A DNA stretch of 64,000 nucleotides from Oceanospirillum maris DSM 6286 (GTDB lineage: Bacteria; Pseudomonadota; Gammaproteobacteria; Pseudomonadales; Halomonadaceae). How positions within the stretch are numbered: the first letter of the stretch is position 1; each line of letters opens with the position of its first letter. Below are positions 1 to 7,759 of the stretch, piece after piece. The DNA is taken from positions 222,456-286,455 of the forward strand of contig NZ_KE383936.1 in assembly GCF_000422865.1 (NCBI RefSeq), written 5' to 3'. The position numbers and the translations under genes were made by a program. The notes under the pieces were generated by a model, which saw only the letters and a list, made by a program, of their open reading frames with translations, ran no database searches and was not told where the DNA came from.

Positions 1-1149
1 CGTATGAACAGCTCGTTTGAGAAGCTGTCTTCTGGTAGCCGTATTAATAGTGCTCGTGATGACTCTGCAGGCTTGCAGATTGCTGACCGTTTAACTACGC
101 AGATCACCGGCTTAAACCAAGCAAACCGTAACGCGAATGATGGTATCTCTATCGCGCAAATCGCAGAAGGCGCATTGAGTGAAGTAACCACCAACGTACA
201 GCGTATGCGTCAATTGGTCGTACAAGGCGGTAACCGCACCATGAGTAGCGATGACCGTAGTGCTCTAGCGCAAGAATTTACTAAACTGCTGGATACCAAT
301 AACGATATTGCCGAGCGTACTGCTTACGGCACGACCAAAATTTTGAATGGTGACTCGCCTCAATCAGGTTTCCAGATTCAGTCTGGTGCGCAAGCTGGCC
401 AGCAAGATACAGTGACCACAGGTAATGCTGAGTTGTCTGCTTTGTTTGGTAAAATTGCTGCCGGTGAAAGTGCTACAGGTAACATGTCTGCAATTAGCGG
501 TATGAATAATGCTGCCCTTAAAGCGCTGGGTACTGCAGGTGAATTAGTTGTTGCTTATCTTGCTGTAGAGGGTACAACAAAGGCTACTCGCGGCGAAGCT
601 CTTGAAGAGGTCGCTAATGCCTTATTTGGTACAGATCGTGAAGGCGCTGTTGCTGATTTTGGTACGGATAAAGGTGAGGGCACGATTAATACAGCAGCCC
701 TTACTAAAATTCTAGAAGGTAATATTGATTCCCCGTATGATGGAACAACTACCTCTACCGCTTTTAATGTCATTATGGATGGTGCTACTGGTCTTTTGGC
801 AAATGCTGGTGTTGATCTAGAGGGTTCTGTTGGCTTCACTGATGCCCAGATCAATACGCTACATGGTTTTGCTACAGATACCCTGCTTGATGCGATGAGT
901 GGTCTTGTGACTCAGGTTGATACGCAGCGTGCTAAGTTGGGTGCAGAGCAAAATGGTTTGACCTCTATCGTACGTAGTAATACTGCGGCTGTGGTTAACG
1001 TATCAGATTCTCGTTCTCGCATTATGGATACTGATTTTGCTTCAGAAACATCTGAACTGACTCGTAATCAGATTATTCAACAAGCATCAACGACTATTCT
1101 GTCTCAGGCTAACCAGTTGCCACAGACTGCATTGTCTCTACTGCGTTAA
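1..1149 (+). CDS. fliC: Flagellin, 5' end cut off by window edge
   Basis: Structural subunit of the flagellar filament, exported by the flagellar type III apparatus. The frame is open from base 1, so the true start and roughly the first 35 residues lie left of the window; the ATG at base 4 is an internal methionine. The conserved N-terminal D0/D1 helix region (EKLSSGSRINSARDDSAGLQ) and the C-terminal D0 region (SRSRIMDTDFASETSELTRN, ending in a leucine-rich SLLR) are both clear. The middle is fairly short and Ala/Gly/Thr-rich (about residues 145-290), so the variable surface domain is modest. It is followed by a strong terminator, so it is probably transcribed alone. A Maf-type gene 3 kb downstream suggests the filament may be glycosylated (inference). 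Confidence 0.96.
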   Translation, partial: RMNSSFEKLSSGSRINSARDDSAGLQIADRLTTQITGLNQANRNANDGISIAQIAEGALSEVTTNVQRMRQLVVQGGNRTMSSDDRSALAQEFTKLLDTNNDIAERTAYGTTKILNGDSPQSGFQIQSGAQAGQQDTVTTGNAELSALFGKIAAGESATGNMSAISGMNNAALKALGTAGELVVAYLAVEGTTKATRGEALEEVANALFGTDREGAVADFGTDKGEGTINTAALTKILEGNIDSPYDGTTTSTAFNVIMDGATGLLANAGVDLEGSVGFTDAQINTLHGFATDTLLDAMSGLVTQVDTQRAKLGAEQNGLTSIVRSNTAAVVNVSDSRSRIMDTDFASETSELTRNQIIQQASTTILSQANQLPQTALSLLR

Positions 1150-1226
1150 TATTGATCTGCTTCGTTAAGATAGCGTTGTATTTTTTGATAACGCATTGAT
1201 AATGAAAGAAGTATTTGTAAGATAAG

Positions 1227-1252
1227 AATCCCGCTTCGGCGGGATTTTTTTT
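1227..1252 (+). terminator. Rho-independent terminator of flagellin gene
   Basis: A perfect 8-bp stem (AATCCCGC / GCGGGATT) with a TTCG tetraloop is followed by six T residues, 78 bases after the flagellin stop codon. This separates the flagellin transcript from flaG. Confidence 0.92.
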
Positions 1253-1300
1253 GCCTGTCATCTCTCCTCAAAATCTCTGTAATATCTCTTTAAGAACTCT

Positions 1301-1327
1301 TCAAGAAATTCTCTGTAAAGCCGATAT
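1301..1327 (+). promoter_or_regulatory. Candidate sigma-28 (FliA) promoter for flaG-fliD-fliS
   Basis: GCCGATAT at 1320-1327 matches the sigma-28 -10 consensus GCCGATAA in 7 of 8 positions. At the correct 11-bp spacing for an 8-base -35 box lies TCAAGAAA (1301-1308), which keeps TxAAG of TAAAGTTT. It sits 91 bases before the chosen flaG start and after the flagellin terminator. Late-class control of flaG and the filament cap genes fits known flagellar hierarchies; the -35 half is weak. Confidence 0.5.
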
Positions 1328-1417
1328 AGTATAGAGATTAAGGAGCTTAAGGTTTGATAAAGGATTTTCTATTTAAAACCGTTTTTTGAAGTGTTGACTA
1401 AGAGCCTGGAGACTGGC

Positions 1418-1843
1418 ATGAAAATTGATAGTAATAGCGATACATACTCGCAGTCCCAAGAGCACCGGCAAAAAACTGCCGCCCCTGATATTGATAAGGT
1501 TTCAACAGAAGCGGGTGTTAAATTAGAAAACGTCCGAACATCAAGTGTTGATGCTATTAAAGCAGCGATGCCTGCTAAAGAATATTCAGATGAGGAATTG
1601 CAAGAAGCTATTGAAAAAGTTAATCAATACGCTGATATGCAAAAAGTAAGCTTAAGATTGCAAGTCGAAAAAGAATTACAGCAAGTGATTGTAACCGTTG
1701 TTGATCAAAGCACGGATGAAGTTATTCGCCAGATACCCTCAGAACAAGCTATTACGATGGCTAAAAGGCTTGATGAGGTTATGCGAGAATTTCTAGATGA
1801 GCAGACAGGTTCTGCTTTCAGCCTTTTTTCAGATCAAGTTTGA
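1418..1843 (+). CDS. flaG: FlaG family flagellar protein
   Basis: Small cytoplasmic protein of the FlaG family, found beside flagellin and fliD in polar flagellates and linked to filament length control; its exact role is unsettled. The ATG at 1418 is chosen because GGAG lies six bases upstream; a GTG nine codons earlier is in frame but lacks a ribosome site. The N-terminal half is polar and probably disordered. The C-terminal half carries the FlaG core: an amphipathic helix ending in LRLQVEKELQQVIVTVVDQ, then EVIRQIPSEQAI. It lies between flagellin and fliD, the order seen in Vibrio and Pseudomonas. Confidence 0.9.
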   Translation: MKIDSNSDTYSQSQEHRQKTAAPDIDKVSTEAGVKLENVRTSSVDAIKAAMPAKEYSDEELQEAIEKVNQYADMQKVSLRLQVEKELQQVIVTVVDQSTDEVIRQIPSEQAITMAKRLDEVMREFLDEQTGSAFSLFSDQV

Positions 1844-1908
1844 TTATTTGCTTAGATGTTTAATTATTCGCTTAGAATGGTAGCGCTTTCGTTATCAAGG
1901 AGAAGATT

Positions 1909-3627
1909 ATGAACTTTTTAGGTATTGGATCTGGTTTAGAACTTTCAACCATGCTAACCAAACTTGTTGAGGCTGCCAGCACGCCTAAAGTAGAGCAATT
2001 AGGGAAGCGTGAAATCTTAGCTGAAGATTCAATTTCAGGCTTGGGTATTTTGAAAAGTGCACTGTCAGATTTTCAAACAGCCTCTGATGCACTAAAAGAT
2101 GCGGGTCTTTATAGCAAAATGACCACGACGGTAACCCAGCCGACGAGTGGTGATATTGTTGAAATAGAAGCTGAAGATAATGCGGTTGCTTCAAATTATA
2201 CTATTGAAGTAGTCGAGTTAGCCGCGGGTAGTAAAGCAACGTCTGGTTGGAAGTCTGTAAGTTATCAAAGTGATAAATTTGCGAGTTCAACGGATGCTTT
2301 GAGTAAAAACGGAACGCTATCTTTTTCCATAGATGGTGCACCTAGTTTTAATTTAAGTGTTTCTGCGGGGGACTCTCTTGACGATATTGCTTTCCATATC
2401 AATGCTGCAAATACTGGAGGTACTACTGGGATTAGTGCTCGTGTAACCGATGGTCGCTTGGAGTATTATGCGGAGGGTACTGGTGAGGCTTTGACCGTAA
2501 CAGGAAGTGACCCAAGTCTTGACGCATTTACAACATCTGGTGATATGACCCAGCGTGCAACAAGTTCCAAGCCTGTTAATTTAAGCGGTGATTTAACCTT
2601 TGGGGCTGATGGCAACACCTTTGGTGTGACGTTAGATGGCTCGGAAACACTGGATGAGATCGTAGCCAAAGTTAATAGCGCTGAAGATAATTTTGGTGTA
2701 ACCGCTAACATCATTGATGGCAAGCTGGTCTACCAGTCCTCTATTACGGGTGTCGGTAATGATTTAAGTGTTACGGGTGACTCGGCAAGTTTAGATAAGT
2801 TAACAACAGAAGCCTTTGGTGGTGGTGCTGGAGGCGTTGTTGTTGGTTCTGTCTCAACAGATGCAAAAATCAAGGTGGATGGTGTCGAAATTACCAATGA
2901 CTCTAATACCTTTGATAGTGCTGTGGCTGGCTTAACGATTACGGCGCTAAAGCAGTCAAAAGATGCCGGCACAGTTGATGCTGAAACGGCTAGTTTAAGT
3001 GTTGGTGATAATAAAGTTGCTGTAGAGAAAAAGATTGAAACCTTTGTGGGTACTTATAATACGCTCAGAGAAAAAATGAATGAGCTAAAAGGTTATATGG
3101 TCGATAAAAAGTTTGTTGCAGGTAAGCTAACCAACGATCCTATTGTTCGTAATATAGAATCGGTGCTTAACCAAGTAATGACTTCGGTCGGTGTCGATGC
3201 TGAGGATAATACCAATACCCTATTTGCCATCGGTCTTGAAATTACAGAGGATGGAACGCTATCACATTCTAGCTCTGATACAGGTGCTTCGGGTCGTTGG
3301 GATGCTGCCATGAGTGGTAGCATGGATAGCCTGAAAAAGTTGTTCGCAGGTGATGGGCAAAGCTCAAATGATGGCTTAGCTGATTTAATCAGTGATCAAA
3401 TTGACAACTATGTTGGTATTACAGGTATCATTGCAGGCCAAGAAAGTTCATTCCAAGAGCAGCTAGATGATCTTGAAAAGGAATACGAAGCCCATACCCG
3501 ATATATTGCAAGCTATAAGGCAACGCTTAAACAGCAGTTTACTGCACTGGATACTAGCATGGCTCAAATGAATGCAACGCTTAAATATCTCACGTCTCAG
3601 CTGGCTGCGTTGCCAGGTGTAGCCTAA
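1909..3627 (+). CDS. fliD: Flagellar filament cap protein FliD (HAP2)
   Basis: Caps the growing filament tip and helps fold exported flagellin subunits. At 572 residues it is on the long side for FliD. The start ATG follows AAGGAGAAG. The N terminus (NFLGIGSGLELSTMLTKLVE) is the typical FliD D0 helix, the middle is Gly/Ser/Asp-rich beta structure, and the C terminus is a coiled-coil helix (about residues 500-560) with YKATLKQQFTALDTSMAQMN, the family signature for the cap stalk. It is followed after 19 bases by fliS, as is common. Confidence 0.95.
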   Translation: MNFLGIGSGLELSTMLTKLVEAASTPKVEQLGKREILAEDSISGLGILKSALSDFQTASDALKDAGLYSKMTTTVTQPTSGDIVEIEAEDNAVASNYTIEVVELAAGSKATSGWKSVSYQSDKFASSTDALSKNGTLSFSIDGAPSFNLSVSAGDSLDDIAFHINAANTGGTTGISARVTDGRLEYYAEGTGEALTVTGSDPSLDAFTTSGDMTQRATSSKPVNLSGDLTFGADGNTFGVTLDGSETLDEIVAKVNSAEDNFGVTANIIDGKLVYQSSITGVGNDLSVTGDSASLDKLTTEAFGGGAGGVVVGSVSTDAKIKVDGVEITNDSNTFDSAVAGLTITALKQSKDAGTVDAETASLSVGDNKVAVEKKIETFVGTYNTLREKMNELKGYMVDKKFVAGKLTNDPIVRNIESVLNQVMTSVGVDAEDNTNTLFAIGLEITEDGTLSHSSSDTGASGRWDAAMSGSMDSLKKLFAGDGQSSNDGLADLISDQIDNYVGITGIIAGQESSFQEQLDDLEKEYEAHTRYIASYKATLKQQFTALDTSMAQMNATLKYLTSQLAALPGVA

Positions 3628-3646
3628 TAAAATAAGGTCATAAACA

Positions 3647-4087
3647 ATGAACAGAGCAATCAATAAGTACAAGAATGTTAGCGTAGAAAGTGGCTTGGAG
3701 GGCGCTAGCCCTTATCAAGTCACCAAAAAGTTATTTGATGGCTGTATGATTTTTATCAAGCAGGCGAAAGTGGCAGTTGCTAACAAGGATTTTGAGAAAA
3801 AGTCGTTCCATATCTCAAAGGCCCAAGCCATCATCACAACACTGGCATCAAGTCTTCAGACAGATAAAAATGAAGAAGTAGGTGGTAATTTACTGGCCCT
3901 TTATGATTTTTGCCTTAATCGACTAATTGAAGCCTCTGCTGAAATGAATACGGAGAAACTTGATATTGTTGAGAAAATAATGGGTGATATCAAATCTGGC
4001 TGGGATTCCATCCCTGCTGCTGCGATCCATCAGGCTGAAGCTATGCGGAACCCTGATAATGGCAAGGTCAGTACTGATGCAGGATAA
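3647..4087 (+). CDS. fliS: Flagellin export chaperone FliS
   Basis: Cytoplasmic chaperone that binds the flagellin C terminus and keeps it unfolded until export. The 146-residue, all-helical protein has the family pattern SPYQVTKKLFDGCMIFIKQA near residues 21-40 (family: SPxxLixmLyegai) and later LLALYDFCLNRLIEAS. It lies directly after fliD, and its last 11 bases overlap the start of the Maf-type gene, suggesting translational coupling of flagellin chaperone and flagellin-modifying enzyme. Confidence 0.93.
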   Translation: MNRAINKYKNVSVESGLEGASPYQVTKKLFDGCMIFIKQAKVAVANKDFEKKSFHISKAQAIITTLASSLQTDKNEEVGGNLLALYDFCLNRLIEASAEMNTEKLDIVEKIMGDIKSGWDSIPAAAIHQAEAMRNPDNGKVSTDAG

Positions 4088-6239
4088 GTCTCAAGAGCCT
4101 TTACAAAGCCATGAATTGGTAGCCGCTTTTATTGAAACGCGGCTATCAAATAATCTAGCTGCTTTTAAAGAACATTTGCCTGATATTTATCAGGCATTTT
4201 CTCACTATCAAGAAGAAAGATTTTTCCTTATTTATGATCAAGATGGAAATATCAATCTTTTTGACCGTGAAAGTGAGGTTGCACTTTATTCGGATAATGC
4301 AGTACAGCAATGCTTGAATACTTTATCTGAATATGAAAAAACCCCAGTACAGCGACCTTATTTTATCGCGTCAGGTGATAAAAAAGTAGATTTGGTTAAT
4401 TATGTTCATTCTAACGCATTAAAAAAAGTAGGCGAGCACCAGAAAAATGTTGTCGCTAACTTGGTTAGGTCTACAATAGATAAATCTATTGCTGAAAATA
4501 AAGAATTTTCTGGCGATTTTTCTTCTTGTGTGAATTCATTATTTTGCCTTTCAACTGGATTGGGTTTTGATGTAGAGAAACTTTATCTAGAACGAGATAT
4601 AAAGCATTTTTATGTTATTGAGCCTAATCTTGATGTTTTTTACGCGTCTTTACAGTTAATTGACTGGGCTTCTATTTTAGAAAAATCAGTAGATAAAGGG
4701 CTTGACCTTCATATTGTAATAGAAAGTGATAAAGATAAGTTAGTTAGTGCTGTCTCAAACCTTGTTGTAAAGTCAGGGAAGCATAATGTCGCTGGTGCCT
4801 ATCTTTATTCTGCATTCTATCTAAACGATTATAAGGACCTTTACGAAAATATAAAGTCGACTATTAGTTATAGTTATCTCTCTGGTTTTGGTTTTTATGA
4901 TGATTCTCGATATAGCTTGGCTCACACACTTGGTAATATAAAAAATAATCACCCTATTTTATCTGCTAATAAAAAGATAAATAAAAAATATAGCCAAGAT
5001 GAACGGTCTGTATTTATTATCGGTAATGGGCCTTCACTGGATAATGATATAGATTTCATTAAAAATAATCAGAAATCATTTGTTATTGTCAGTTGTGGTT
5101 CAGCTTTACGTTCACTGTTAAAGAATGGTATCGAGCCAGATTTTCATGTTGAATTAGAACGAACTGCTCATGTACCTCATTGGGTTAAAAAGTCTGCGGA
5201 AGGTATTGAAAGTTTTTTCGAAAAAACAAAGAAAATCACTTTAATTGCTGTATCGCAAGTACATCCCGATGTTGCTAGTCTATTTGGAAAGGTGGGGATT
5301 GTACTTAAAGATATAGAAACAGGCTCATCTTTTGCTTACTACGGTTTAGAGGGTAGTGGTGTTGCTCTTGTTCCTAGGTTGGCACCTTCTTGTGTGCATA
5401 CTGCTGTAACAGTATTTGTCTTGATGGGTTTTAAAAAGATTTATTTCTTTGGAACTGATATGGGAAGTATAGATCCTGAACAACATCATTCCAAAGATAG
5501 CAGTTATCAATATTTGAAGAAAGAAACCTCTGATAAGTTTGTTTTTAAGAAAAATGCAGAGATTTATTCTTCGAACTTTGGAGATAAAGAAGTTTACTCG
5601 TCTGGGGTTTATCCAATGTTTAAGCGTGAGCTAGAGTCTATCGTCTCAGGCTGGTCTTATACTTTTGGTAATGATATTGATTTTAAAAACTGTAGTGATG
5701 GAGCGCTTTTAAAAGGCATAGATCCTTGTTGTCGAGAAGATATTGTTATTTCGAATGATAATAATTCGGAAAAGAATGAGATCTTAGATAACGTTTTTGA
5801 TGCATTCTTTAGCTATTACCCTGACGGCTCTATTGATGGGCTGTATGAAAACCTTTCCAGTATGAAAGATAGTGTAGATAAGGCATGTGATTACGCTATT
5901 GATATGATTAGTGAGGTGGGTACGGTTTGGGATGTTTTTGATCAGGTTGATCGATTCTCAACAGAGTTTCATAGCAATAAGGTATTGGATGATGATGAGG
6001 CATGGCTTTATTCTTTATTTGATGGCTCTTTGCTTTATTTTTTAAGCTGTATTAACTCGACTGCTATGTTGCCTGCTGATGAAGCTGTTATTTTGTCTGC
6101 TGTTAATAAGCAGTTTGACGAATTAAAAGACTTCTTCGAACAAATCAAAAAAGATTTTAGAGAAAATTGTACGGAATGGGATAAAGAATCCCGTTACTCA
6201 ATGTTTGCAGAAGAAGAGGCTGTATCTTCGGAGGCTTAG
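4077..6239 (+). CDS. Motility accessory factor (Maf/DUF115), probable flagellin glycosyltransferase
   Basis: The Maf family (DUF115, MptE-like Rossmann fold) transfers nonulosonic acid sugars to flagellin in other bacteria; that role here is inferred. The core is near residues 308-480: FIIGNGPSLDNDIDFI, then GIEPDFHVELER, and later FFGTDMGS, the motifs that place it in this family. The chosen ATG (4077) lies inside the end of fliS with AAGG nine bases upstream; ATGs at 3984 and 4059 are also in frame. About 720 residues. The gene is visibly AT-richer than neighbours (bases 4921-4980 contain 15 G+C, against 27 in bases 13921-13980 of fliI), suggesting acquisition. It occupies the slot where flrA is usually found. 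Confidence 0.85.
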   Translation: MQDKSQEPLQSHELVAAFIETRLSNNLAAFKEHLPDIYQAFSHYQEERFFLIYDQDGNINLFDRESEVALYSDNAVQQCLNTLSEYEKTPVQRPYFIASGDKKVDLVNYVHSNALKKVGEHQKNVVANLVRSTIDKSIAENKEFSGDFSSCVNSLFCLSTGLGFDVEKLYLERDIKHFYVIEPNLDVFYASLQLIDWASILEKSVDKGLDLHIVIESDKDKLVSAVSNLVVKSGKHNVAGAYLYSAFYLNDYKDLYENIKSTISYSYLSGFGFYDDSRYSLAHTLGNIKNNHPILSANKKINKKYSQDERSVFIIGNGPSLDNDIDFIKNNQKSFVIVSCGSALRSLLKNGIEPDFHVELERTAHVPHWVKKSAEGIESFFEKTKKITLIAVSQVHPDVASLFGKVGIVLKDIETGSSFAYYGLEGSGVALVPRLAPSCVHTAVTVFVLMGFKKIYFFGTDMGSIDPEQHHSKDSSYQYLKKETSDKFVFKKNAEIYSSNFGDKEVYSSGVYPMFKRELESIVSGWSYTFGNDIDFKNCSDGALLKGIDPCCREDIVISNDNNSEKNEILDNVFDAFFSYYPDGSIDGLYENLSSMKDSVDKACDYAIDMISEVGTVWDVFDQVDRFSTEFHSNKVLDDDEAWLYSLFDGSLLYFLSCINSTAMLPADEAVILSAVNKQFDELKDFFEQIKKDFRENCTEWDKESRYSMFAEEEAVSSEA

Positions 6240-6240
6240 T

Positions 6241-6552
6241 ATGAGTTTTTTAATTTGGCGATCTATTGTTGATCAGGTTAGTGCTCTAGAAAGCGTTGCA
6301 CTTAAAGAGGGTTGGGAGCAGATACCAGAGCTTGGGGCTAAGCTTGATCAGGATCTACGGTCTTTTTTTGAAACGCAGATTTCTGATCTTACTGCTGAAG
6401 AGCAAGGTATCGTTAAGCAGGAAGGTAACCAAGTAGTAACAACTATTTACACGCTTCTAGAGAAAGCGAAACAAGAAAAAAAGAAGATCAATAATGAAGC
6501 TGGTAAGATGGCTCGAGGCAAAAAAGGTATTTCTGCCTATAAAAAAACATAG
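6241..6552 (+). CDS. Small helical protein, FliT-like export chaperone candidate
   Basis: A 104-residue protein starting at ATG 6241, one base after the Maf stop codon and eight bases before flrB. The N-terminal half shows a FliT-like pattern: a hydrophobic helix, then LKEGWEQIPELGAKLDQDL, leading to RSFF. The C-terminal third is very lysine-rich and polar (AKQEKKKINNEAGK). Position after fliD-fliS fits FliT, the FliD export chaperone. The match is by pattern and location only; no strongly conserved residue settles it. It could instead be an uncharacterised flagellar accessory protein. Confidence 0.5.
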   Translation: MSFLIWRSIVDQVSALESVALKEGWEQIPELGAKLDQDLRSFFETQISDLTAEEQGIVKQEGNQVVTTIYTLLEKAKQEKKKINNEAGKMARGKKGISAYKKT

Positions 6553-6560
6553 GGTAGTTT

Positions 6561-7709
6561 ATGAGCGCATCGGCTAAAGAGTTGCAGGCGGCTTTTTTGG
6601 AGTTTTCAGCTCTGTCAGAGCAGCTAACATCATCTTATGATCAGCTTCAGTTTAAGATAACGTCGTTAACCACAGAATTAGAAGAAGCCAAAAGACAGCG
6701 CTCGGAAGAGTTAACTAAAAAACAGCAGGTTGCTGAAAAACTTGAGCACCTGCTTTTTTTATTGCCAGTTGGCGTGGTGGTAATTGATGGCAGTGGTACG
6801 GTTACTAGTGCAAATCCCACGGCTTGTGAACTTTTATCTGGTAGCCTAATTGGTGATACTTGGGTTGAGGTGATAGAAAATTGCTTTGCACCGCGCCAAG
6901 GCGATGGTTATGAAATATCATTAAAAGATGGCCGGTTGGTATCAATATCAACGCGTTCTTTGGAAAAAGAGCCAGGGCAGATGATTGTTATTAATGATAT
7001 GACAGAGACTCGACGCTTGCAGGAACAAGTAAGCCGTAGTGAGCGATTAACAGAAATGGGACGTATGGTTGCATCTCTTGCACATCAAATTAGAACGCCC
7101 TTATCTGCTGCTATGTTATACGCAGGCCATCTTCAAGCCGGTGGGCTTTCTGAGGAAAAGCAGACTAAATTCTCAAGCAAGTTATTAGGTCGGCTTAAAA
7201 ACCTTGAACAACAGATTGGTGATATGCTGATATTTGCACGGGGCGGTAGCACGATTGCTGAGCCTTTTGCTATTCAAAGCTTGGCTCAATCTATTACGTC
7301 AGAAACTGAGAGTGTACAGTTAGCCTCTAATGTTATTATAACTTTGGATGTTCAGTGTGATGGTATGCTCTTGGGACATTTGGAGTCGTTGTCAGGTGCC
7401 GTGCTTAATTTAGTCAATAATGCGGTCCAGGCTGGGGCAAAGTGTGTCGATATAACATTCTTTCAAGAAAGCCATGAATTGCTGATTATTAATGTTAAGG
7501 ATGATGGTCCTGGAATTGCTGAAGAGCAGATTGCTAAGATCACTGAGCCTTTTTTTACAACAAAAAGCCAAGGAACCGGATTAGGGTTGTCTATTGTTCA
7601 ATCTGTTGTGAGCGCTCATAAAGGATTGTTAAGTGTTGAATCTGAGCTTGGAAAAGGGTCTCAGTTTGTTATATCGTTGCCCGTTATAAGCTTTAGTTAC
7701 CCGTTATAA
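6561..7709 (+). CDS. flrB: Flagellar sensor histidine kinase FlrB/FleS
   Basis: Cytoplasmic kinase that phosphorylates FlrC to switch on sigma-54-dependent hook-basal body genes. No membrane segment is visible. Domain order: coiled coil (residues 1-65), PAS domain (about 63-150), HisKA with SLAHQIRTPLSAAM (His175 the likely phosphorylation site), then HATPase with NLVNNAVQAG, DDGPGIAEE and GTGLGLSIV. flrC follows after 50 bases. The gene end lies inside a 20-bp tandem duplication that changes the last residues to SFSYPL; without it the frame would end SFIVD. The catalytic domain is complete. Confidence 0.92.
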   Translation: MSASAKELQAAFLEFSALSEQLTSSYDQLQFKITSLTTELEEAKRQRSEELTKKQQVAEKLEHLLFLLPVGVVVIDGSGTVTSANPTACELLSGSLIGDTWVEVIENCFAPRQGDGYEISLKDGRLVSISTRSLEKEPGQMIVINDMTETRRLQEQVSRSERLTEMGRMVASLAHQIRTPLSAAMLYAGHLQAGGLSEEKQTKFSSKLLGRLKNLEQQIGDMLIFARGGSTIAEPFAIQSLAQSITSETESVQLASNVIITLDVQCDGMLLGHLESLSGAVLNLVNNAVQAGAKCVDITFFQESHELLIINVKDDGPGIAEEQIAKITEPFFTTKSQGTGLGLSIVQSVVSAHKGLLSVESELGKGSQFVISLPVISFSYPL

Positions 7710-7715
7710 GCTTTA
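7680..7715. repeat. 20-bp tandem duplication at flrB 3' end
   Basis: The 16-base unit CCCGTTATAAGCTTTA occurs at 7680-7695 and again at 7700-7715, separated by GTTA (period 20). The first copy is read as flrB codons and the frame then stops inside the second copy. The lack of divergence between copies suggests a recent event. Confidence 0.9.
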
Positions 7716-7759
7716 TCGTAGATTAGACATCAGACAGATGGATACTTGGACAGTTAATT

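Noticed and set aside
6561-7715. flrB as a pseudogene because of the duplicated 3' end
   Set aside because: The duplication only alters the last residues after the complete HATPase domain; all kinase motifs are intact.
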